Shown here: one piece after another, positions 34,989 to 43,238 of the stretch
Position numbering within the stretch: position 1 is the first letter of the stretch
Layout: each line of letters begins with the position of its first letter
Assembly: GCA_947627535.1 (NCBI GenBank)
Contig: CANQWM010000021.1
Coordinates: 1-46,782, forward strand
DNA from: an uncultured Acetatifactor sp.
GTDB lineage: Bacteria > Bacillota > Clostridia > Lachnospirales > Lachnospiraceae
Length of the DNA: 46,782 nt
Direction: 5' to 3'
Program-made: the position numbers and the translations under genes
Notes under the pieces: generated by a model
What the model was told of the DNA's origin: nothing
Database searches by the model: none
What the model saw: only the letters and a program-made list of their open reading frames with translations

Positions 34989-35009
34989 GGGATAGGAGGA
35001 AAACAGATC

Positions 35010-35405
35010 ATGGCAAAAACGGAGAGGTACTACGGTACAGGAAGAAGAAAGAAATCCATCGCCAGAGTATATCTGGTGCCCGGGAAAGGCGATGTTACCA
35101 TTAATAAGAGAAGCATGGACGATTATTTCGGACTGGAGACGCTGAAGGTCACCGTTCGTCAGCCGTTGGTGGCTACGGATACCGCAGGCAAATATGATGT
35201 ACTGGTAAACGTACACGGAGGCGGATATACCGGACAGGCAGGCGCTATCCGGCACGGCATTGCAAGGGCTCTGCTCCGTGTGGACGCAGATTACAGACCT
35301 GTTCTGAAGAAGGCGGGATACCTGACCAGAGACCCTCGTATGAAGGAGAGAAAGAAGTACGGTCTCAAGGCAGCTCGTCGCGCGCCGCAGTTTTCAAAGA
35401 GATAA
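35010..35405 (+). CDS. rpsI: 30S ribosomal protein uS9
   Basis: The 131-residue protein contains [20 protein letters not shown] and [15 protein letters not shown], and ends in the basic [12 protein letters not shown] tail that reaches the P-site tRNA anticodon. It is co-transcribed with rplM; a strong terminator follows. Confidence 0.97.
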   Translation: MAKTERYYGTGRRKKSIARVYLVPGKGDVTINKRSMDDYFGLETLKVTVRQPLVATDTAGKYDVLVNVHGGGYTGQAGAIRHGIARALLRVDADYRPVLKKAGYLTRDPRMKERKKYGLKAARRAPQFSKR

Positions 35406-35440
35406 TCTGGCTGCGCGGAAATCCATACGTCAAGATGTAA

Positions 35441-35475
35441 AAATCCCGGAATCAGGACAGTTCCGGGATTTTATT
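35441..35475 (+). terminator. Rho-independent terminator of rplM-rpsI
   Basis: A perfect 11-bp stem pairs 35441-35451 with 35461-35471 around a nine-base loop, followed by TTTTATTA. Confidence 0.9.
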
Positions 35476-35572
35476 ATAGACTGGGCCCGCCGCTTTTTCG
35501 GAGGCGGCAAATTGATAAGGGATACGCACTATGGTGCGTTTACCTTCGGACGGCTTGGGGGGTGAAAAAGAG

Positions 35573-35608
35573 ATGCTCATCATTGCAGCGGCTCCATGCA
35601 GAGCCTGA
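35573..35608 (+). CDS. Leader peptide (11 codons) upstream of the MFS exporter
   Basis: The frame reads MLIIAAAPCRA then TGA, after a GGGGGGTGAAAAAG ribosome binding site. Codons 7 to 10 cover the 5' arm of an 11-bp hairpin, and the stop lies in its loop. A ribosome stalled on this peptide would open that hairpin. Similar leader peptides control macrolide and related resistance genes; here the role is inferred from layout. Confidence 0.55.
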   Translation: MLIIAAAPCRA

Positions 35609-35692
35609 GGAGTCTGCATGGAGGAAACATTTCAGCCGATTTCCTCAGGCTTTGCTTCTGATCTGAAAAGAAGGAGAAGAAAAGGAGCAAAG
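35592..35692 (+). promoter_or_regulatory. Translational attenuator of the MFS exporter gene
   Basis: Stem I pairs 35592-35602 with 35613-35623 (11 bp). Its loop, GCCTGAGG (35603-35610), is exactly complementary to CCTCAGGC (35643-35650). Stem III pairs CTTTGCTTC (35650-35658) with GGAGCAAAG (35684-35692) and includes the GGAG ribosome binding site of the MFS gene (start 35695). Loop pairing and stem III share base 35650 and, if extended, 35651, so they compete. This is the logic of antibiotic-inducible attenuators. Confidence 0.55.
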
Positions 35693-35694
35693 CG

Positions 35695-36981
35695 ATGAAA
35701 TTTATTAAAAAGAACGAATTACATGACTTAAAAGATTTTTGGATCCTTTGGAGTACGCAGAGCGTATCCCAGCTTGGCAGCAGCATTACGGGATTTGCAC
35801 TGACGCTGTGGCTGTACGAAAAGACAGGGTCTTCTCTTGACACGGCTGCGCTTGCGATCTGCTCTTACGTGCCCTATGTGTTGATGAGCGTTTTTGCAGG
35901 GGCATTGACAGACCGATTTGACAAAAGGAAGACAATGCTTGGCTGTGACCTGTTCGCCGCAGTCTGTACAATGATCCTATGGATATTGCTTCGGACACAC
36001 AGTCTGATGGTATGGCATTTGTATGGATTGAACGCGGTTACAGGATTAATGAATACCGTTCAGCAGCCTGCCAGCGAAGTAGCTATGACGCTTATTGTAC
36101 CGGAAGCGTATTATCAGAAAACAAGCGGGCTCCGCTCTCTTTCAAGAAGCCTGATCTCAGTAGCAAATCCTTTGATCGCCACTTCCCTGTACGCTTTTTG
36201 CGGGCTCAATGGCGTGATCGCGGTTGATCTTGGCAGCTTTTTTGCCGCGTTTACCGCGTTGCTGTTTTTTGTCAGGATTCCGCAAAACAAAAGCGACCAC
36301 AAAGAGGGCACAGCGGTTCTTGCGAAGGAGGGGTTCCGGTTTTTGAGAGGGAATCGGCTTATTCTGGTGCTGATCCTTTTTATGTCGGGGGTTAATTTTG
36401 TGGCATCCGCCTTCGACGCGGTACTGCCCGGTTATATCCTGCCGAATCCGAAGGGTGGCACCGCCGTTCTGGGAGTGGTCACTTCCTGCGCCGGAATTGC
36501 CATGATTGCTGGCAGTCTGGCGGTTTCCGTCCTGCCGAAACCGAAAGACAGGGTCAAGGTTATTTACCTGACAATGCTGTTTTCCCTGGGAAGTGAGAAC
36601 TTTTTGCTGGCGTTTTCCAGAGAACCGCTGCTGTGGTGTGTGGGGCAGATCATCGGATGGGTTCTTGTGCCGATTATGGATGCCAATCTGGATGTGATTC
36701 TCAGGACCGCTGTCCCTGTAAAGCTGCAGGGCCGCGTCTATGCCTGCCGCAATACGCTTCAGTTTTTCACCATTCCCATTGGATTGTTTACAGGCGGGTT
36801 TATGGTAGATCATATATGTGAGCCATTTATGAAAAGATATGGCGGCCTGCCGGTTCTGAAAGCGCTTTTTGGCGCGGGAAAGGGCTCCGGGGCAGCGCTG
36901 ATGATGCTGATACTTGGGATTAGCGGAAGCCTGCTCTGTATCGTCACGGGCAGACGGCTGAAACGGTATCGGTATTCCTGA
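35695..36981 (+). CDS. MFS exporter, Mef-like macrolide efflux family
   Basis: The 428-residue protein has about 12 membrane helices. The first cytosolic loop has GALTDRFDKRKTMLG, the MFS motif-A region, and the order of segments (STQSVSQLGSSITGFALTLWL, VAMTLIVPEAYYQKTSGLRS) resembles Mef-type macrolide exporters. The AAAAGGAG site seven bases upstream is buried in a hairpin. Together with the leader peptide this suggests induction by a ribosome-targeting drug. The substrate is not proven; other small hydrophobic compounds are possible. Confidence 0.75.
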   Translation: MKFIKKNELHDLKDFWILWSTQSVSQLGSSITGFALTLWLYEKTGSSLDTAALAICSYVPYVLMSVFAGALTDRFDKRKTMLGCDLFAAVCTMILWILLRTHSLMVWHLYGLNAVTGLMNTVQQPASEVAMTLIVPEAYYQKTSGLRSLSRSLISVANPLIATSLYAFCGLNGVIAVDLGSFFAAFTALLFFVRIPQNKSDHKEGTAVLAKEGFRFLRGNRLILVLILFMSGVNFVASAFDAVLPGYILPNPKGGTAVLGVVTSCAGIAMIAGSLAVSVLPKPKDRVKVIYLTMLFSLGSENFLLAFSREPLLWCVGQIIGWVLVPIMDANLDVILRTAVPVKLQGRVYACRNTLQFFTIPIGLFTGGFMVDHICEPFMKRYGGLPVLKALFGAGKGSGAALMMLILGISGSLLCIVTGRRLKRYRYS

Positions 36982-36993
36982 GGGATTTACAGG

Positions 36994-37037
36994 GCTGCCG
37001 CTTTTGCAACTGAAAATTGCGAAGCGGCAGCTTCTTT
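36994..37037 (+). terminator. Terminator after the MFS exporter
   Basis: GCTGCCGCTT (36994-37003) pairs with AAGCGGCAGC (37022-37031), with further pairing possible in the loop, and TTCTTTCTG follows. Confidence 0.7.
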
Positions 37038-37149
37038 CTGTTATTGCAGATACGCGTTGTTTGATAACCCTCTTTGGCTTTTTTCAGAGGCGGCTTGTCA
37101 AGGGCTTCCTAATATTCCAGCATGGCTCCTTTCAAAATTGGATAAAACA

Positions 37150-37181
37150 ACAGCGTCCAAGTTTTTACGCTCGGACGCTGT
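37150..37181 (-). terminator. Terminator of the GNAT gene
   Basis: ACAGCGTCC (37150-37158) pairs perfectly with GGACGCTGT (37173-37181). Read on the minus strand the hairpin is followed by TGTTTTATCC, consistent with termination about 45 bases past the GNAT stop. Confidence 0.65.
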
Positions 37182-37225
37182 GATTTATGTCCTATGCAGT
37201 CTGCATTTCTTCTGCAAGCTGAAAT

Positions 37226-37642
37226 TTACTTTACACGATACATCATTTTTAATCTTTGTGCCTCGTTTGCAGAAAAACCGAATTTTTCATAGAATGGGAT
37301 TTTATCAGGCATAGCACATAATTCTACAAAAATATCTGTATTGTTTACGCCATTGTCATTTATGAATTGCATCAACTCATTGATCAGCATTTTTCCTATG
37401 CCTCTATGTTGATATTCTGGTCTCACTACAACATCTTTGATATAATAGTCCAATCCCATATCGCCAATCATTCTTGCCATAGCTACTATTTTATCTTTGT
37501 CATACACAGATACTCTGAACAGTGTATTTTTCATAGCAAGTTCAGTTTGTTCCAAAGAAGGGCCCTGTCCCCAGACAGTTTCCCATAAAAGAATAAATTC
37601 TCTGGCACTTAATTCATTGTATTTTATGGTTAATTCTCTCAC
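37226..37642 (-). CDS. GNAT-family N-acetyltransferase
   Basis: The protein is 138 residues from a GTG at 37642, eight bases after GGAGG; the longer frame to 37711 has no such site. The acetyl-CoA motif is RPEYQHRGIGKMLINEL, followed by FYEKFGF near the C terminus. The substrate could be an antibiotic amine, a small metabolite or a protein. Base composition is visibly more AT-rich than its neighbours, suggesting separate acquisition. It lies between the MFS and ABC-F resistance-type genes. Confidence 0.8.
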   Translation of the reverse strand: MRELTIKYNELSAREFILLWETVWGQGPSLEQTELAMKNTLFRVSVYDKDKIVAMARMIGDMGLDYYIKDVVVRPEYQHRGIGKMLINELMQFINDNGVNNTDIFVELCAMPDKIPFYEKFGFSANEAQRLKMMYRVK

Positions 37643-37722
37643 GTCTATTCCTCCGTTAAACCCGATTGATCGAACAGTCGTCCATTCAACATTTATCATA
37701 TACCACCCCAATAGGAAGAAAC

Positions 37723-37755
37723 CTGCCTCTGCCCAAATATTAGGAGCAAAGGCAG
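37723..37755 (-). terminator. Possible terminator of the ABC-F gene
   Basis: CTGCCT (37723-37728) pairs with AGGCAG (37750-37755), with an inner GC pair. On the minus strand TTTCTTCC follows. It is weaker than the others because of internal mismatches. Confidence 0.4.
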
Positions 37756-37786
37756 TCGCAAAGCGGCAGAAAACGCATAAGCGGTA

Positions 37787-39427
37787 CTACGATAAATCCA
37801 CCACCCTGGTAGCGATCTTTTCCCGAAACCGCACGTCATGATCCACCACCAGCATGGTGGGCTGGTACTCAAGGATCAGCTTTTCGATCTGCATTCTGGA
37901 AAAAACATCAATATAGTTAAGGGGCTCATCCCAAATATAAAGATGGGCCGGGGTAAGAAGGCTGGCGGCGATCAGCACCTTTTTCTTTTGGCCCTCGGAA
38001 TAATCCTCCATATTCTTGGGAAACTGCACCCGTTCCAGGTCCAACTGCCGCAGTACCGCACAAAAAAGGCTTTCTTCCAGGTTGTTTCGTTTGCAGTATT
38101 CCTGGATGCTTCCCTGCAGAAAGGAAGTATCCTGATTGATGTAGGATATCGCCAGGTTGGGTACTACCCGCAGAGAACCCTGCTCCCGCAAGGTTTCCAC
38201 CATACGGGGGCCTTGCTCCTGGGGAGTCTCCTCTGTTCCGGCCCAGGCCTCCTGCTTTTGAGAGCCCTCGTTCTCCTGGTGCCGCAGGATTGCCTTGATC
38301 AGGCTGCTCTTTCCGCACCCGTTTGGTCCATGCAGAAATACTCGTTCGCCCTGCCGAAGTTCCAGATTCAGGTGCTCCAGGACCTGTCTGCGCCACCCTT
38401 CCGTCCTTTCGCCATGGTCCTCGCCGCGGCAAAGGGAATCCAGCCTTCTCTCATAATACAGGCCGAAATCGGACGCCCGCACCAGCACCTCCTTGTAATG
38501 CCGCAGCGGCACGATTTTCAGATCCTTTGGCTCCTCAATATCCGCCAGAAGCCCCTCTCTGGCCTGAATCTCTTTTTCCATGCGCTGTTCATACTGCTTC
38601 ACCCGGCTCTGCATCTTCTTGGTTTTGGCGCCGATATAAGCCCTGGTATCTTTGCTGCGGTCGTGTTCCTTGATGGGATCAAAACCGATCTTGGCGGCTT
38701 CATTGTGGGCCGCCCAATTCCGGCTCCGCTCCGCCGCCTTTTTCAACTGCCCGATCTCCCGCAGATGTTTTTCATTTTCCATTCTGGAGAAAGCGTCCTT
38801 CCGGTTCTTGTTTTCCCACCAGCTGCTGAAATTCCCGCTTTGCACTTCGATGGAACCGCGGTTCAGCACCAGCACGTGATCCACACAGGCATCCAGCAGA
38901 TCCCTGTCATGAGAGACCAGGATGAACCCTTTTTTCCCGGAAAGATACCTCTTGACCAGCTCCCGGGATTCCTGATCCAGGTGGTTGGTGGGCTCGTCGA
39001 TGAGCAGAAAATCATTTTCTCCGGAAAACAAAACTGCCAGCATCACCTTGGTCCGCTCCCCATGGCTCAAGGTCTCATAGGGACGATACAGCGTTTCGGC
39101 TGAAATCTGCAGTTTTTCCAGTTCCCGCAAAACTCTCCACAGCTCACAGCCCTTTTTCCAGCTCTCCATGAGTTCCGCACTGTATTCTTTTCCCGCGGTC
39201 CCTTCCACGGAATAAGGAAAATAATCGAACGCCGCAGGAGTGCTGATCGTGCCCTGATATTCATATTTTCCCATCAGGAGATTTAAAAAGGTTGTTTTTC
39301 CCTTTCCATTCCTGCCGATGAAACCAAGCTTCCAGTCGGTATCGATGGAAAAGGATACCTTCTCAAAGATATTGTCGATTTTGCCTTCATAACAGAAGGT
39401 CAGATTAGATACATTGATCTGCGCCAC
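37787..39427 (-). CDS. ABC-F ribosomal protection protein, Lsa-like
   Basis: The protein is 546 residues from a GTG at 39427 with GGGAGG just upstream. Two ABC cassettes lack membrane domains. First: Walker A GRNGKGKTT, signature LSHGE, Walker B LLIDEPTNHLD. Second: GPNGCGKSS, YSEGQ, IWDEPLNYID. A charged interdomain linker lies between. The start NVSNLTFCYEGKIDNIFEKV resembles Lsa-type proteins, which displace lincosamides, streptogramin A and pleuromutilins from the ribosome. The exact drug range is unknown. Its leader has a short upstream ORF. Confidence 0.85.
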   Translation of the reverse strand: MAQINVSNLTFCYEGKIDNIFEKVSFSIDTDWKLGFIGRNGKGKTTFLNLLMGKYEYQGTISTPAAFDYFPYSVEGTAGKEYSAELMESWKKGCELWRVLRELEKLQISAETLYRPYETLSHGERTKVMLAVLFSGENDFLLIDEPTNHLDQESRELVKRYLSGKKGFILVSHDRDLLDACVDHVLVLNRGSIEVQSGNFSSWWENKNRKDAFSRMENEKHLREIGQLKKAAERSRNWAAHNEAAKIGFDPIKEHDRSKDTRAYIGAKTKKMQSRVKQYEQRMEKEIQAREGLLADIEEPKDLKIVPLRHYKEVLVRASDFGLYYERRLDSLCRGEDHGERTEGWRRQVLEHLNLELRQGERVFLHGPNGCGKSSLIKAILRHQENEGSQKQEAWAGTEETPQEQGPRMVETLREQGSLRVVPNLAISYINQDTSFLQGSIQEYCKRNNLEESLFCAVLRQLDLERVQFPKNMEDYSEGQKKKVLIAASLLTPAHLYIWDEPLNYIDVFSRMQIEKLILEYQPTMLVVDHDVRFREKIATRVVDLS

Positions 39428-39593
39428 GGTTTTCCTCCCATCCCGTGCCGCCAATGTCGGAAAACGTCTGCAAAAAAAGCCCGCAAAAAAGAGAGGCTGT
39501 GCGCAGCATCATCCACTTTTGGCAACACGACGAAAATGTCCGGCGGCTTTGCACCGGATCTCAACAGCTTCGCAACATGTTCTCAAAAGCAGA

Positions 39594-39605
39594 TTATCTT
39601 CGCAT
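39594..39605 (-). CDS. Three-codon upstream ORF (Met-Arg-Arg) in the ABC-F leader
   Basis: On the minus strand ATG at 39605-39603 is followed by CGA, AGA and TAA. A GGAGAGAGG ribosome binding site lies seven bases upstream. The predicted transcription start is near 39629, so this is the first ORF on the mRNA. Minimal ORFs can hold a ribosome at initiation or termination and control ABC-F genes by attenuation; here this is inferred. Confidence 0.5.
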   Translation of the reverse strand: MRR

Positions 39606-39635
39606 CTTTTCACCTCTCTCCATCAAGATAAAATC

Positions 39636-39664
39636 ATTATAAAAGTGAAATGGAGCATTGTCAA
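39636..39664 (-). promoter_or_regulatory. Perfect consensus promoter of the ABC-F gene
   Basis: On the minus strand TTGACA (39664-39659) and TATAAT (39641-39636) are spaced by exactly 17 bases. This leaves a leader of about 200 bases before the GTG at 39427, with oligo-T runs (minus strand) at 39472-39478 and 39485-39490. Confidence 0.85.
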
Positions 39665-39702
39665 CCCTGAAAAAACGATGCGCAAAAGAATTTCCTTCGC
39701 GG

Positions 39703-39731
39703 TTGTGAAGCGCAGCGGAGTCTGGTATAAT
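39703..39731 (+). promoter_or_regulatory. Promoter of the acyltransferase gene
   Basis: TTGTGA (39703-39708) and TATAAT (39726-39731) are 17 bases apart, and TGG directly upstream gives an extended -10. It is divergent from the ABC-F promoter. Confidence 0.75.
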
Positions 39732-39802
39732 GGTTTTGCTGTGGGAATTATGCCATTGGAATTATGGCGTTGGAAGTTTTACTGTAGAATGGGAGGTCCC
39801 AT

Positions 39803-41020
39803 ATGGCTGACAAAAACAAGACCTGTTCCGCACCTGAAAAAAGTCCTGCGGGACGCCAGGCGAATCTGGAGCTTTTGCGGTGCGTGGCCATGATGATGGT
39901 CATCGTCCTGCATTACCTGGGCAAGGGAGAGCTTTTGACAAATCTTCAGACGCGGGATCTGTATCCGGCGGAATATCTGGCGTGGCTTCTGGAAAGCTTC
40001 TGTATTGTGGCTGTGAATGTTTACATGTTTATCAGCGGGTATTTTCTCTGTACCTCTTCCTTTAAACCCAGCCGTCTCATTCAGCTTGTGATCCAGGTAT
40101 GGATGTATTCCGTCGCCTTCGGACTGATCGGGTCAATAACGGGTGTTATGGAAGAGACGTCCGTTGATACCCATTTTCTTTTGACACTGCTCTTTCCTGT
40201 GTCTATGAACCATTACTGGTTCATGACGGCATATATTTTTCTCTATCTGCTCCTTCCTTTTCTTGGAAGCGCGGTGCGCCGGATGACAAAGCGGCAGCTT
40301 GGGACTGCGGTACTGCTTCTGCTCTTTACTTTCAGCGTTTGCAAGAGTGTGCTGCCGGTGAGGCTGGAAACGGACGGACAGGGGTATGACTGCCTGTGGT
40401 ACGTTTGTGTGTTTGCGGCGGCTGCTTATCTGCGCCGTTTCGGAGTTCCTTTTCTCGAAAAAAAGGGGCGCGGGGCAGCGCTTTATGTGGTCTGCTGCCT
40501 TTTGATCTTTGGCGGGACCATGCTGCTCAGGCAGGTGTTCCTGCGCACTGGGAGTCTGGAACGTATGCTGAAAATGTGTCTGGAATATAACCATATCTTA
40601 GCGTTCCTGGCGGCGGCGGGACTGTTTGCGGCTTTTCACAGGCTGAAGATATCCGGTTGGTTTGCGGCTTTTGTCTGCAGGATTGCGCCGTATACGCTGG
40701 GCGTATATCTGCTGCATGAGAATCTGGGTCTGCGGTACAGCTGGCAGAAATGGTTCGGGAGCGAAGCGCTTCGTGAGGGCGTGCTGTCCTCTGGCACGAT
40801 GGATCCCCGCCTGCAGTCGGCGCCGAAACTGCTGTTTTATACGGTGGCGGCGGCAGTCTGTGTGTTTGCGGCAGGGATTCTGGTGGAGCTGCTGCGGGTG
40901 CTGCTGGTGAAGGCGCTGGATAGGATCCTGGAAATGATCGGGCCTTATCGAAGGCTGAAGCGGTTTGTGGCAGGGCTGGACGGAAGCTTCCGGGAGGAAG
41001 CACAGAGATCCTCCCTCTGA
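39803..41020 (+). CDS. Membrane acyltransferase (acyltransferase 3 family)
   Basis: The 405-residue protein has about ten membrane helices. The N-terminal RQANLELLRCVAMMMVIVLH carries the arginine and histidine typical of acyltransferase-3 (OafA-like) proteins, which acylate sugars of surface polymers. GGGAGG lies upstream of the ATG. The next gene in the same direction encodes a GT-C-like protein, so the two may modify the same surface glycan. Confidence 0.82.
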   Translation: MADKNKTCSAPEKSPAGRQANLELLRCVAMMMVIVLHYLGKGELLTNLQTRDLYPAEYLAWLLESFCIVAVNVYMFISGYFLCTSSFKPSRLIQLVIQVWMYSVAFGLIGSITGVMEETSVDTHFLLTLLFPVSMNHYWFMTAYIFLYLLLPFLGSAVRRMTKRQLGTAVLLLLFTFSVCKSVLPVRLETDGQGYDCLWYVCVFAAAAYLRRFGVPFLEKKGRGAALYVVCCLLIFGGTMLLRQVFLRTGSLERMLKMCLEYNHILAFLAAAGLFAAFHRLKISGWFAAFVCRIAPYTLGVYLLHENLGLRYSWQKWFGSEALREGVLSSGTMDPRLQSAPKLLFYTVAAAVCVFAAGILVELLRVLLVKALDRILEMIGPYRRLKRFVAGLDGSFREEAQRSSL

Positions 41021-41115
41021 TAGGCAGCGCCTACAGGAACCGGGGATTGGATGGAGGAAAACCGACGGGACGCAAATAAAATAGCATGTGTTTTTATAGG
41101 AGAGACAGAATATTC

Positions 41116-43122
41116 ATGGATCGCAGAGAAAACAGCAGGGTGAACAAACACAGAACAGCAAAAGACAGCGCAGGTGCACAGGAGAGAGGAACCGCTAGGA
41201 AAAGCGCTGCCCTGGCCAGTGTGCGGGGCAGAAGTTTTGCCCAGGGCGGGATCATGGGGATTCTGGGCAATATCTTTGTCGTGATCCTTGCCTTTTATCC
41301 TCTGCGTCATATCGACTGGGGGCTTGACCTCTGGGATACGGGTTACAGCTATGCGAATTTTCAGTATATGGGTACGGATCATGTGGATCCTATGTGGCTG
41401 TTTTCCACTTATCTCGCGAACGCGGTGGGGCATGGAATTTCCATGCTGCCAGGGGCGGGAAGTCTGATGGGCATGAATCTGTACACAGGGCTTTTGGTGA
41501 GCATTCTGGCGCTGTCCAGTTATTTTTTCTGTGTGAGGGCGCTGAAAATGCCGTCCTGGGCGGTTTTTCTGGGAGAGTTCGGAGCGCTTAGCCTATGCTG
41601 GTGCCCGACGGCGAAGCTGTATGATTATCTGACCTATATTCTGCTGTTTTTCTGTGTGATCCTGCTGTATTTTGGGCTGACAAAGGAGAGAAAGTGGTGT
41701 CTTTTCGGCGCAGGCGTATGTCTTGGGGCCAATGTGCTGGTAAGGTTTTCCAATCTGCCGGAGGCTGTCCTTATTCTGGCGGTATGGGGCTGGGATGTGA
41801 TCCTGCGGGTAGAGGAGCGGAAAGAAGGGCGCAGGGAGTGGAAGGACTTCTGGCGGCGGCTGGGAAGGCATACGCTGTGGTGTCTGCTGGGATATCTGAC
41901 GGCGCTTGCCATGCTGCTTGGGTGGATCGGGCTGCGCTATGGGGCCGGCGCCTATGCGGAAGGAATCAGACAGCTCTTCGCCATGACGGACAACGCGGTT
42001 TCCTATAAACCAGCGGCCATGCTGACAGGTCTGATAAAGATTTATGTTTCTCATCTGTACTGGATTGTTCGGTTTGCGGTGATCGCGGCGGGAGGTGTGG
42101 TAATATTCTGGGCCGCCCAAAGGATACAGGACCACCTTGCCGGTTCAGGACAGGATGGGGCCCGCCGTGCCGGAAAAGCGCTGCATATAGGTGTTGGGGC
42201 GGCATGGGGGCTGGTCTGTTGTGCCATGCTGGTCTGGCTTTACCGCCGGGGATTTTTTTCTTTTCTTTTCTATAGCTATGATTCCATATGGCATCCCGGT
42301 GTGCTGTTTTTGATGCTGACGATGTTTGTGGCAACTGTCCAGATCATTTGTCCGGGGACGGCGCGGGAAGAGCGGCTGCTGGGAGGAATGGTGCTGCTTG
42401 TGGTGTTCTTTACGTCCGTGGGCAGCAATAACGGAATTTATCCAAGTCTGAACAATCTGTTTCTGGCGGGGCCCTATACGGTGTGGCAGAGTGTGCGGTT
42501 TTTCAGGGGAGCGTCAAAAAGGAGATTTCAGAAGCTTTCCATTTCCATATTTCCGCTGAAGGGAATGCTGGCGGCGTTTCTTGTTCTGTGCTGTTTTCAG
42601 TTCGGCATGTTCGGGGCTGTATTTGTGTTCGCGGAGGGCACAGGCGTCCGGAACGCGGACAGCTATGTGGAGAACAATGAGGTGTTAAGAGGTGTCCGGA
42701 TGAGTGAAGAAAAAGCGCTCTGGATGGCCCAAATCAGCGGATATGTGGAGGAAAACGGTCTGCAGGGCAGCGATGTAATTCTTTATGGGGATATTCCGTC
42801 CCTGTCCTATTATCTCCGGATGCCTGCGGCGTTTAATCCCTGGTGCAGCCTGCCGTCCTACAGGCCGGAGCAGATGGAGCGGGCCATGGCGGAGGTGGCG
42901 GAGAAGGTGAAGACCGGAACATACAGGCCGCCGGTCATTGTGGAGAAAACCTACACGGCTTATTGGTCCGGCGGAGAGGAAGCTCTTGAGGAAATGGGGC
43001 TCTCCGAGGAAAAGATCCTTTTTATCTCACAGGATGAAAAATGGAAGATGCTTGTGAAATATATGGAAGAAAACGGCTACCGGAGCGACTTTGACAACGG
43101 GAAATTTACGGTGTTCCGTTGA
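41116..43122 (+). CDS. Large polytopic membrane protein, GT-C glycosyltransferase-like (paralogue of 13345-15285)
   Basis: The protein is 668 residues from the ATG at 41116, 12 bases after AGGAGA; an ATG at 41086 is an alternative. A basic N-terminal tail is followed by the first helix and the loop LDLWDTGYSYANF (Asp71, Asp74). Many helices and a soluble C-terminal part follow. Similarity to the inserted gene in the ribosomal operon runs along the whole length, including GSNNGIYPSLNN against [12 protein letters not shown]. The substrate is unknown; surface glycan work is inferred from the acyltransferase neighbour. Confidence 0.72.
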   Translation: MDRRENSRVNKHRTAKDSAGAQERGTARKSAALASVRGRSFAQGGIMGILGNIFVVILAFYPLRHIDWGLDLWDTGYSYANFQYMGTDHVDPMWLFSTYLANAVGHGISMLPGAGSLMGMNLYTGLLVSILALSSYFFCVRALKMPSWAVFLGEFGALSLCWCPTAKLYDYLTYILLFFCVILLYFGLTKERKWCLFGAGVCLGANVLVRFSNLPEAVLILAVWGWDVILRVEERKEGRREWKDFWRRLGRHTLWCLLGYLTALAMLLGWIGLRYGAGAYAEGIRQLFAMTDNAVSYKPAAMLTGLIKIYVSHLYWIVRFAVIAAGGVVIFWAAQRIQDHLAGSGQDGARRAGKALHIGVGAAWGLVCCAMLVWLYRRGFFSFLFYSYDSIWHPGVLFLMLTMFVATVQIICPGTAREERLLGGMVLLVVFFTSVGSNNGIYPSLNNLFLAGPYTVWQSVRFFRGASKRRFQKLSISIFPLKGMLAAFLVLCCFQFGMFGAVFVFAEGTGVRNADSYVENNEVLRGVRMSEEKALWMAQISGYVEENGLQGSDVILYGDIPSLSYYLRMPAAFNPWCSLPSYRPEQMERAMAEVAEKVKTGTYRPPVIVEKTYTAYWSGGEEALEEMGLSEEKILFISQDEKWKMLVKYMEENGYRSDFDNGKFTVFR

Positions 43123-43199
43123 GGGCAGTTCTTTGGCATGACCCGCGCCCGCTTCAGGCGTGTAAAGGGGAAAACCGAAAGGAAGGGAAAACCGAAGAA

Positions 43200-43238
43200 A
43201 AGGGCCGCAGCTTATAAAAGCTGCAGGCCCTTCTTTTC
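43200..43238. terminator. Bidirectional terminator between the GT-C-like gene and asnA
   Basis: AAGGGCC then CAGCTT (43200-43213) pair with AAGCTG then GGCCCTT (43218-43232), with a small internal bulge, and TTCTTTTCC follows. The asnA stop lies within the hairpin, so it can also terminate asnA on the other strand. Confidence 0.65.

Noticed and set aside
37838..39103. Long plus-strand open frame opposite the ABC-F gene
   Set aside because: It is the antisense shadow of a well-conserved ABC-F protein and has no recognisable domain.
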